Positions 11,730 to 20,722 of a stretch of 64,000 bases of DNA are shown in pieces; position 1 is the first letter of the stretch, and every line of letters starts with the position of its first letter. The DNA lies in NCBI GenBank assembly GCA_017354895.1, contig CP071495.1, forward strand, positions 2,091,001 to 2,155,000, in the 5' to 3' direction. Source of the DNA: Podospora comata (lineage: Eukaryota; Ascomycota; Sordariomycetes; Sordariales; Podosporaceae). The notes under the pieces were generated by a model, which was given only the letters and a program-made list of their open reading frames with translations, ran no database searches and was not told the DNA's origin. Both the position numbers and the translations under genes were made by a program.

Positions 11730-12363
11730 TTTGATCGATTTCTTTCTCCTCACGTTTCCCTCGTCTCTTTGTGTGCGTATCGTGATGCTCAAGTGACGCT
11801 GCTGATGAGAACTCAAGCAAACAGATGAGGCAATGACGATGTGTTTATATTTATACCCATGTACATCACCACTCCCTCCTCAACCCCGCGTTGCCTTTTT
11901 CCCCCCACCAAATGCTGCAGCGGGGTTGATTTAGCCCGAGATGTTTGTTCAGCACAATTCGCAATCGCACACCATCATCGCATTGTTCTTCCTTACGTGA
12001 TCAGCGTTGGGAAACAATGTCCGGTTGTTATCTCCGGTCGACATCTCTTCTTTTGGACACTATGACGAGGAAAAGTTGACCCGGTGAGCAGCATTTGCAA
12101 GATCTGTGAGCTGGGGTATATCGAACTACCGGAATAACCTCCTGTCATCTCATCATTCATCACCCATCGCCTATCCTTCTCCAAAATGAATAAAGAAGCG
12201 ACCGGACATATCGCTCTTCTTATTTCACAACATATCGTGGAAATAAGCCTTCACGACACCAAAGAAATCCGATCAGCACATCCAGTCATATAACCCTAAC
12301 ACTGCTTCTCCCCTTTTACCCCTGATCACCACCATAGAGCCAGAAATACCATCTCATTCCATC
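11730..12363. other. Intergenic region between reductase and 5S genes
   Basis: It contains the reductase promoter and the upstream flank of the first 5S gene. No convincing coding exon is seen. Confidence 0.5.
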
Positions 12364-12482
12364 ACATACGACCATACCCACCAGAATACTCGGCATCCCG
12401 TCCGCTCTGCCCTAGATAAACTGGTGAGGGCCGAACCAGTACTCAGGTGGGTGACCACTGGGGAATCCTCGGTGTTGTATGT
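12364..12482 (+). rRNA. 5S ribosomal RNA, copy 1
   Basis: A 119-nt match to fungal 5S rRNA, starting ACATACGACCATACCC and ending GGTGTTGTATGT, with the conserved core GGCATCCCGTCCGCTCTGCC and the GAGGGCC internal promoter element. Helix arms pair: CACCAG with CTGGTG, and GTGG with CCAC. A T-rich stop (ATTTTTCC then T7) follows. Fungi of this group carry dispersed 5S genes transcribed by RNA polymerase III. Confidence 0.92.
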
Positions 12483-12548
12483 ATTTTTCCTGTTTTTTTC
12501 CTCAGTCTCATTGTCCATACATCAACCCATCTCCTGACCCAAACTGTC

Positions 12549-12667
12549 ACATACGACCACACCCAGCTGAGAATACGGCATCCCGTCCGCTCTGCCCGAG
12601 TCAAACAGCTGAGGGCCAGATCAGTACTCAGGTCGGTGACGACTGGGGAATCCCTGGTGTTGTATGT
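12549..12667 (+). rRNA. 5S ribosomal RNA, copy 2 (variant type)
   Basis: A second 119-nt 5S copy lies 66 nt downstream of the first, in the same direction. It shares both ends and the central core but differs in helix arms: CAGCTG pairs with CAGCTG, and GTCG with CGAC, so base pairing is kept although the bases differ from copy 1. A TCTTTT terminator follows. The intact pairing argues for a usable variant rather than a dead copy. Confidence 0.9.
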
Positions 12668-12868
12668 AATCTTTTGCCGGAATCTTCTATTTTTTTTGGG
12701 TGATTCTGGTTGTTTGTTGTCTTCATTTCCTGTTGCGTTGGAAGACAAGAGTCTCTTGACCTCAAACTCGCTGCGTTTCCACTACCGTCATCATCAAGCG
12801 GCAAAGCGCGAGATGACGTATCCTAGTCTCGTGTCCACTGACGTGCAGGGTCCTTGGTGGTGGAATGG

Positions 12869-14847
12869 CTAGTCGTGTTTTTGTTGGAATTTATGTGGCT
12901 TTGTGGTGTCCTTGACGATGTTTCGAGTTGGTTGAATGGAAAAACCAATTTCTTTTGATTTGACAGTGGTGTTCCTGCTGAGATCGACCACTTCTACTGT
13001 TGTTGTTGTTGTTGGAGGTGGCTTAGTATCTGTGCTTTCGTCTTTTGACATCGGAGTTTGTGTCGAGGTCTCATTTGCAGCCTCATTCTTTGGAGGTGCA
13101 AATGTGAGTGATTTGAGGAGTTCATCGGGCTTCGAATCGGACCATGCTCCATTGACGGAGTTCTTGAAGGCGAGGCACTGGAGGTGCAGTGTCTCATTGG
13201 TTATCCCCTCCAGATCTTTGCGGTGTGGTGCATTCTTCTTGACTCTCTGGTCGAAGCAGCTCTGCAGAGGTTCGAGAATTAATGACAGAATAATGATGAT
13301 AGCGCCTAGAGCCGATGCGAGGGATAGTCCGAATGTACTAAAAGAGGTATGTTGCCGGCTTTGTATCTTTTGCAGTCGACTAGTCAGCGCATCAAATGCC
13401 ACCAGCAAGAGAGAATGGTGAACCTTGCCCGGTTATAGCACATGTCGCGCTGATAAGAGCTGTTCGGCAAGACACGATACGAATGAAGAACAGGGTCTTT
13501 CGGCCCAATGACTGCTTCCACCACCGCAAGCTGCAGCTCAAAATGACCATATATTTGTGACGTCTGTTTCCATTGATGGTCGTGTATCAAGGGTATCAAT
13601 GCGGAACGCAGAGTCCGGCGCAGGAAGATCCGCCTGGTACCATTTATCTTGATAAAGCCCGAGACTATCGGCGCCGTTACCGACAAGCAAAATGATGGAA
13701 ACATCGGCATCAGCACGTTGTAAAGCTGGGATGGGATAAAAGTCGGAGATCTTTGGCACAATGATTCCGTTCCTATTGATAGCGCCCATCACACTGTGTT
13801 TAACATGTATCAGTTATGTCCATGGTTTTCACAGAGGTTGCAGCTCACATAAGACTTGGAGGAGACCCAATCCCGTGCTCCCAGTCGCCTAGCTGAAGAT
13901 TCTGGGATGTCACGCTCGGAACCTTCAAAGTATAATTCATCTTGCTGTTTGGATCTACGGGCGAATCACGTGGAAGATATCTCAAACCGTAGTAATACGC
14001 TGGGAAATTCTCTTGAATATTGGTTTTGTATCCTTCGGTCCGAAGTGGCGCACAATGGGCAACAGTCCGGGACAGCAATCGGTTCTTTTCTGGCGAGTTA
14101 ATTCCGAGATGATCGTGACTGTCGATATAACCGGTATCGAGAATTATGTTTGATGACTCATTTCGACATATCCCATCACTGAAAGGACACGGCGCATTGG
14201 TGTCTTGCGATAGGGCTAGCCGTGGAACGACAAACGAGTTGCAGGGTGAGCCAGCACTGCATCCTCCATAGTTACTGAAATTATAGCACTGTTGAGCATA
14301 ATTCGTGGCGGTGTTGGCCTTTCTTACACTCGCATCCACTGCTGCACTGAAACTGCCGGGAGTGGATTCTCTCAAACTGACAAAGGGAACAATTTGAACC
14401 ATCAAGTAAAACCTCGTGGCTGCTCGATGTTGCAAGGTTAGAAGAGAAGCCACTTGCGAGGGTGAGTCCGAAAGCATAGAGGAAAGCAGAGAAGAAAGCC
14501 GGAAGCACCCTTATGATGGAATGTTTTGCTCTGTCGCGCCGGACGATAGCCAGCTGACTGAGTGTCCAAAGACCACTCGCTGGGGAGGCCGAGTTTCGTA
14601 AGGTGACTTGGCATTGGTGGTGGAGAGCATCGTGAGGTGAAGCATCAGAGTAGCATCGATGGAGCAAGATGCGCCAGAAGCGAGAAGATATAATGGTGAC
14701 AAAAAAGGCTGTGAATGCTATCACGAGATTGCCGTGCTCTCTGGTCAGCGTGAGTGTTGCTCCCGATACCGGGCCATGAGACTAGTTAATCCAAGATCCT
14801 AGGCCAACGCAGTAATTGTCGGCTACCCCGAGACTTTGCATGGCCAT
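12869..14847 (-). pseudogene. Decayed multi-pass membrane protein of a fungal lineage-expanded family
   Basis: Translated minus-strand blocks occur in the order of a large uncharacterised fungal membrane-protein family that I recognise from recurrent motifs. They are YCVGLGSWIN, TREHGNLVIAFTAFFV, SRFWRILLHR, DALHHQCQVTLRNS, a membrane segment ending TLASGFSS, EVLLDGSNC, YAQQCYN, ICRNESSNIILDTGYIDS, HCAPLRTEGY, VSIILLVGNGAD, KWYQADLP and the C-terminal FSTFGLSLASALGAIIIILS. A good intron is seen at 13794-13848. The chain is not intact. A TAG at 14782-14784 replaces the Trp expected after SWIN, the frame shifts near 14400, and the middle between KWYQADLP and the last segment is shorter than expected. 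Function of the family is unknown. The identification is from memory and needs a search. Confidence 0.65.
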
Positions 14848-15332
14848 TCTAGTGGTTTGCTAGAACGATAAAGGACCGTACTTGGTATGGGACTGGTGTA
14901 GGAAACAGTTACTCGGTAGTTGGCCCAAGTTGTAAGCTTTGCTGCGAGCATTATAAAGCATATCCTGACTGACAGGTTGTTGGATGAGGGGGCGAACGTT
15001 AACAGAGGTAAGGATCAACCCGCACCTCGTGTCGAATAGCGTTGATGGGGGCAGGCCGGGGCATATGCAGCCCTATGGAATGTAGGAAGTCAAGGCACGA
15101 TGTCTTAACGCGGGATGGTTCGGATTTGACTCCGAGGCTGAGGGCAGAGGAAAATGTGTTAATTGCCTGGAGAGTTCCGCGTCTTGTCCATTTATCTCTC
15201 AGTGTCAGACACCTGATATGTGCCGGATGCCAATCCTTAACTGTCACCCCGTCATCATCACCTGTCTCCAGGGTAATCAGCCCCGGTTTCTTCAATGACT
15301 GGCCGTCGAACTTCTGGGAGTACGCTTACCAT
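14848..15332. other. Intergenic region
   Basis: I see no coding exon or RNA here. It lies upstream of the decayed membrane-protein gene and before the first SINE-like element. Confidence 0.45.
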
Positions 15333-15486
15333 TGCAAATTGGTCAAGTGGTTGTGCAATGATCATCGGGGTTCTGGACATCACAGATTCGAAACCTGCCC
15401 GAAGTAAACCCCTTTGCACCCCGGACTTCCGTAGCTGGCCACTCTCCTTCTTCCAAGAGTATAAGGCTGGCCAGTGAGCTTTTTAG
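15333..15486 (+). mobile_element. SINE-like element, copy A (tRNA-derived head)
   Basis: It has a polymerase III A-box-like TGGTCAAGTGGT at 15340-15351 and a B-box-like GATTCGAAACC at 15385-15395. Their spacing of 45 nt is that of a tRNA gene. The body ends in a hairpin-forming GCTGGCCA...GGCTGGCCAGTGAGC followed by a T5 stretch. The second half resembles copy B 1.5 kb downstream, in the same orientation. No clear target-site duplication was found by eye. Confidence 0.5.
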
Positions 15487-15809
15487 TCAATCAGACTGGC
15501 CAATCCTCTCTTTTTATCTCTCTGGGAAGAAGAGTACAAAACAGAAGAATCACCAATTACCGGCATCAATTATGCTGTCAAGTCCACACCTGTAAACCCA
15601 GCCACGTTGTGAACAAATCAATGAAGACTGCAACGTCAAATTCCAGACATTAAAAGATAGTTGAGAGGCGTATTAAATATCCTTTAGACCCTAAGGATTT
15701 GGTCACAGTCTCTACATAGCGTGCCAGTTCCAGCGCCTATCTCACACCATCACCACCCCATTAAAATCCAGTCCTCTCACCTTCGCACCATCTATCTCCA
15801 TACCCCTCC
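15487..15809. other. 3' flank of the DUF2470 gene
   Basis: Short AT-rich spacer with a second short inverted arm (ACTGGCCA) just after element A. No coding exon seen. Confidence 0.45.
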
Positions 15810-16523
15810 TTAATGCTTCTTATCCTCCTTCTCCTCCGCCCTCCTCACCAAGATATCAAATCTCTTAAATGCCATCCCACCCTCAATGAAGCAACTCCCC
15901 ATCCAGAACCACCAAACCCCACTCCCCCTTTCCACACCAAATTTGCTCAGTCTACTCCTCTCCAACCAAGCCGCCTCGGAGATATGAATCGCAATCACCG
16001 GCCAAAAAATCGTCTTTGTCAACCACATCCATCCTTGATGGCCCCCAAACGGCCAAAACGCATCCAGAATCCACTCCCGCCCGTCCAGCACCCCCAACTT
16101 CACAGTTGCCACAAAGTTAAAATAATAAAACAGCACCGCCAGGAAGATGACCCAGTCGAATGGTCGGGGAGGCATATACTCCCTCACCACAACCCCCTTC
16201 TCCTCCTTGCCGTCCTCTTCCGCGGGGGCCTCGAGACCGAGACCGACCCTGGCTTGGTGGGTCATGTCGACAAGCTTGACGCGGCGTTCAGCCCAGTTGG
16301 CGAGTTCAGGCTCGAACTTGATGTAGTGCGTCCTTCCAGTGTGAGGTGTCTTCACAGTCATGAACTGGAGGTTGATGTCCACCATTTCCGGGTCGCGGGC
16401 CTCATAGTCGTTGAGATTGTTGAAGTGCTGGAGGATGTGCTGGAGGTCGAGGCGGTGGTCGTTGTTCATGTGGGAGATGGTGCGGACTTTTTGGGAGACG
16501 GGAATGAGCTCTTCATCGGCCAT
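15810..16523 (-). CDS. DUF2470-domain integral membrane protein
   Basis: Single-exon gene of 237 aa, starting at the ATG at 16523 (context CAAAATGGCC). Upstream in-frame codons to 16751 look like leader. The N-terminal half is a DUF2470 module (VRTISHMNNDHRLDLQHIL, then MTVKTPHTGRTHYIKF), a domain also attached to heme-handling split-barrel proteins. The C-terminal half has three or four hydrophobic segments: DWVIFLAVLFYYFNFVATV, WLTKTIFWPVIAIHISEAAW and VWWFWMGSCFIEGGMAF. It ends with a charged EEKEDKKH tail resembling an ER-retention-like lysine end. Proteins with this layout are conserved in ascomycetes but uncharacterised; no function is claimed. Confidence 0.82.
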   Translation of the reverse strand: MADEELIPVSQKVRTISHMNNDHRLDLQHILQHFNNLNDYEARDPEMVDINLQFMTVKTPHTGRTHYIKFEPELANWAERRVKLVDMTHQARVGLGLEAPAEEDGKEEKGVVVREYMPPRPFDWVIFLAVLFYYFNFVATVKLGVLDGREWILDAFWPFGGHQGWMWLTKTIFWPVIAIHISEAAWLERSRLSKFGVERGSGVWWFWMGSCFIEGGMAFKRFDILVRRAEEKEDKKH

Positions 16524-16871
16524 TTTGGCGTTTTGCTTCTTGTCCAACTCGAATCTAAAATTGGTAGAGGTGGGTGTGAATCTCAGGGAGACAGAGGGCG
16601 GAACTGACAGACCGACGTTGAGTTTGAGATGGGCTGCCAAGGCGGGTCGAGCCGAGTGGTGGGGCATTGGAGACGCAGGGGAGTTCGTCTGATAAGATAA
16701 CCCCGCCATCACCACCCCATCGTCGTTCCTTCCGCCAGTTGATATGTGCACCTTCCCATACTCAATCCTTGCTCCTTCCCAACAAGCAGAACCACGGTAT
16801 ATATATTAGGTCGACCATGTACCTTCCAACAGCAGCTCTAAAATCTTGATCAGGGCGCCATTTGTTGGTCA
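16524..16871. other. Upstream region of the DUF2470 gene
   Basis: Promoter and leader of the minus-strand DUF2470 gene; G/A-rich on that strand near the start. Nothing else recognised. Confidence 0.4.
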
Positions 16872-17026
16872 GGACAAATGGTCAAGGTGGAGGAGCTGCT
16901 GTTGGCCCCCCCCGCCGGGGGCTTGCAACCGATAGCCCCCGAGTTCGATCCGAAGCAAAACCTCCCAGTTTTCGCAGCCGGCCACCTCCCTCAGACAACT
17001 GAGGGGGTTGGCCGGTGAGCTTTTTG
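16872..17026 (+). mobile_element. SINE-like element, copy B (tRNA-derived head)
   Basis: A-box-like TGGTCAAGGTGG (16879-16890) and B-box-like GAGTTCGATCC (16941-16951) are followed by CGAAGCAAAACCTCCC. A strong hairpin at 16978-17015 has two 17-nt arms, a 4-nt loop ACAA and only two or three mismatches. It runs into GTGAGCTTTTTG, shared with copy A. The A-to-B spacing (62 nt) is longer than in copy A because of a C/G-rich insert (CCCCCCCCGCCGGGGGC). Element family unknown. Confidence 0.5.
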
Positions 17027-17360
17027 ACCTTTTTCTCTCTCCCGCCATTCGACAGCCTCTATGTAATCTTGGACTACTCCACCAGCCCAGTTATTTTGAT
17101 GTTGCCCTTCGACTTTTCAAGTAGTGGGATGCTCTTCATAATTTGTTATTATTACAATTAGATCGCCTTTCCCAAAATACACACCCGGCAATTAGCACAT
17201 ACAAACGAAATCGTACGTGTTCAACGCAGCGTGGTATCTTCCTCATCCTATTCAAGCCAAGCCAGACAAGCCATTTGTTCCCAACCAAACCGAATCTTTA
17301 TACATCGCCACTCAACTCGAAAACCATCTTAAAACCTCATATAATACACACCACTCAATC
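17027..17360. other. 3' flank of the CFEM receptor gene
   Basis: AT-rich spacer with no recognised feature. Confidence 0.4.
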
Positions 17361-19738
17361 CTAGCCCCTCTCCGACCCTGACCGTTTCTTGCTCTGCCCA
17401 CCCAACACACTATCCTCCTCCTCCTCATAGCCCCCACTCCCACTCCCACTCCCACTCCCACTCCCTTGCCAATCCCAACTCTCCCATCCTCCATTCGTAC
17501 TCTCCTCCCAACTAAAAGTCAACATACTATTCCCCGACCCCTCTGAATCATAACTACAGTTATTCGACAACCTACTCCCCTGACTCCCCTGCGACCTCGG
17601 TCCAATCCCCTGCCAATTACTACCACTATACGTTAAAACCTCATCAATACTCGGCATATGACTCAATCTCTGCCCCCCTACTCCCCCAGCCCCCGCCAAA
17701 ACACCCTTATTCATAAACGGCCACCCTAGGTCACTAATATCCACCCCCTGCTCAAATTCACTTTCGCTTCCAACAACAGTACTATTCCCAACACTAACAT
17801 CACTCCACGGCCTCCTCAACCCCTCCTCTTGCAACCCCCCGTTGCCCCCCGCCATCACATCCTCCAGTTCAGCTTTACCTCCATCCAAAACCTCCAATCC
17901 CCTGCCCCTTTCCACATCATCCCCTCTCCTTTTCTCAGTATCCTCCTCCCCAACCCTAATAGAACTAATCCTACTCACGCTACTAATCCTCTTCAGATGA
18001 GGCGGCATAGTATGCCGGCTCGCCACAACAGTAGTCGTGTTCCCAAAACTAGACGTGGTCCCTCTCGACGCCATGTCCCTCCACCAACCACCACCACCAC
18101 CACCACCACCACCCAACAACCCGCCGCCGCCCCCCCTACCCCTCCTACCCAGCAGCACCCTAATCGCAGGAAGAGAAGTAACAATAATGCTAACCCCCAC
18201 CTCCAACCCAGTCCAGATCAACGCATTCGTATAATCCCACGTCGGATTAACACTATCCCCAAAATCATACAAAGCCCACAACCTCACACAGCTCGTAATA
18301 AGCGCAAAAATCCCAAGCGAGAACATGACGATGATGCAGATTTTGGACCGGACATTCACATTTAGTTTGATCAACAGCGGAAGCGGCATGGCAAGGATGA
18401 CAATGTCCTGCGCGATGCTGAACGCGGCGGTGGTGTACCCCAGCGCGTTGATGTCGAGGCAGGAAAAGGGGCCGAATTCACCTTTTCGCCAGCCTTCCCA
18501 GATGAAGGAGATGGGGGCGCACTGGAAGATTTGACAGAAAACAAAGATCAGGCCCGAGAGGCCGACCCAGGTCATGACGACGAGGGTGATGGTGCGGAAG
18601 TGGGGTTGGGGGAAGATGCGGAGGTAGAAGCAGAGGATGGAGATTTTGGTGAGGGCTAGGATGACGAGGTAGAAGGTTTCGGCCATGTAGAAGAGCTGTT
18701 TTCCCTCACGGTGTCAGCTTGATGTGGGGGTCGTGGGATTGAAAGGAGGTAACATACCTTGAGGGCGGTGCCGAGGGCGTTGGCGTCGACGGTCCAGATG
18801 TCCACTCCGAAGGCGGCGCCGGCGGCGGTGCAGCCTACGGCTTCGAAGCCGATGTAGAGTCCCTTTTTTGTTTTGTCAGTCATGAGGGAATGGACAACGA
18901 AACGGAGGGGGGGATGTTTACCACAACAATCATCATAACCCAATCGTCCACCTCGAATTTCCCGCCCATCCACCACCGTGAGTACAGCCGGAGCAAAACA
19001 CACACCAAAGCCAGTATCTCAACCGACAGCGGCACCAGCAGGTGTATCTTTCGGGATCGTTGAGGCTTCCCGCAGGCTTCCCAGGCGCCGCGGGCAGTCT
19101 CTTGTTGTTGTTGTCGTTGTCAGTGCGAGCACGAGCGAGCAGCGAGGTATCAGCCGAGCCAAGTAGACCATCAGCCGAGCCAAACAAAAGAAGCCAAAGT
19201 GAACAAAACACTAGAAAGGGGAAGAAAACTAACCAATACCCTCCTCTATCGTACATCGCCTCCTTACACACCCCAACACCCTCGTATAATGACCCTCATC
19301 ATCCGAGCACAAGCACACCTGATCCTCCTCCCCCATCCCTCTCTTCCCATCCAGACACTCTTTCGTCACATTGGTAAGCTCCACCACACAACCCAGCGCG
19401 CACAAGGGTATGTTCTCGCTCAGCTGAGCGATCAGGTCTGTTGTTGTTGTTGTTATTGTTGTTGTTATTGTTGTTGTTGTTGTGTTGGGTGGTGATAAGT
19501 CTTGGGGTTGTTGTCCAGAGACAACAATATCTGTCTGTGAGAGGAAGCTCGATGGTGGAAGGGGCCGGGGTGGTGCTGGTATTGGGAGTAGGGACTGCGG
19601 CCGGGGTTGGTGTTGAGGGAAAAAAGAATGTGGGAGAAACTGGGGGGTTGCTTCGCTGGGGGCCGGTAGGATAAGAAACGTTAGTAATAGAAAAGAGGAG
19701 GGTATTGAAAGCAAGGGAGAGGTTGGTAGTGGTTTCAT
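17361..19738 (-). CDS. CFEM-domain Pth11-like seven-transmembrane receptor
   Basis: Four exons on the minus strand (19234-19738, 18922-19100, 18758-18862, 17361-18695) give about 707 aa. This class senses surface or host cues at the plasma membrane. Order seen: signal peptide (SSFLLLTFLILPAPSEA); a Pro/Thr-rich stretch with a Thr run encoded by a TTG-type repeat; and a CFEM domain with eight cysteines (CALGC, ECL, VCLC, LGC, RRC, and ACG contributed by exon 2). Then come seven membrane segments, including LLVPLSVEILALVCVLL, DDWVMMIVV, ALTKISILCFYLRIF and QDIVILAMPLPLLIKL. The long cytoplasmic tail is rich in Gly and Ser, with a GSGSGSG repeat near the end. Exon joins restore the CFEM spacing and the receptor core, which supports the model. 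The ligand is unknown. Confidence 0.87.
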
Positions 19739-20722
19739 CTTGGATACCTAGGTAGGTATGTCTAGTCGTTAGCCTTTACATGAAAAGGTTGAAGAACTTG
19801 ACCAAGAGAAAAAGACAGACAGCACGACGGCGAAAAAAAGACATGACAGACAGACAGAGAGAGAGAGAGAGAGAGCTAGATTTGCCCAGCTGGGCACACA
19901 CACCTCCAAAGTTATTCCCCATTACTCAGACACATCTATCGATGACTTCAGGGGCGGTCGAGTTACCCCTTAGTGTGGCCTGTCCGGTCGTTTTCAAGGC
20001 CAAAATGCAGTCTGACAAGTGCTAGTTGAGCACATTGGTGTTTTTGTTGAGGTTGGGCTCTTCCGCGGAGGGTGAGCTGATATCAACACACTGGTGCAAG
20101 CTTGATCCATGATAAGATGATGGCTGAGAGAGGTCACCATCATCTTTGCCGTCCGAAGATGCAAAGCATCCACAAGAAGAATTTGGGGGATGAAGACACG
20201 AGGTCAGTGTGTAAGTCTAAGTCAACCTCCCCCGTTGTCAGTGGAGTCCCCCAAACATCACCGCTCAAAAACGACGTTCCTCAGCGAGTCATGCATCCCG
20301 TCCACACAGCCCCTTCCTTCCCTTTTCGGCAAGACGGCCCCTTCACCAAGCCCTCTGAATGGACAGACGCCCTCTCCACGCCAAGAAATCACCTCAGTGC
20401 AACCGCAAGAAACCGTCAGCGACTTAGATGCAGCCAAAAGCATGGTGATGGTGTCATGTTAGCATCTTCTGTAGACTACCACTCCATAACAACTTTGTTT
20501 CCATACTATATCTCCGTCAATGTACAACAAACACCATGCATATAAAACCCTCACCTACATGCTACTTTTCGAATGAAACAAAACAACGCTTTTAGTCCAT
20601 CAACTCGCACGCATATGCCGCCAAAAGATCCCACAATACAAAAGACAAGACATTTCCAATCCATTTTTTTGGTGGTATACCTTTCCCAGTCTCCCCAGTC
20701 CTCATCCCTCCCACATTAGACA
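19739..20722. other. Intergenic region between CFEM receptor and Zn2Cys6 gene
   Basis: It contains TACCTAGGTAGGTA just upstream of the receptor start, a GA microsatellite (about 19854-19874) and the 3' flank of the transcription-factor gene. A 142-codon + strand frame (ATG 20117 to 20545) has no motif or intron support and is not called. Confidence 0.45.

Noticed and set aside
20117-20545. 142-codon + strand frame between CFEM receptor and Zn2Cys6 gene
   Set aside because: No motif, no intron signals, uneven composition; chance cannot be excluded.
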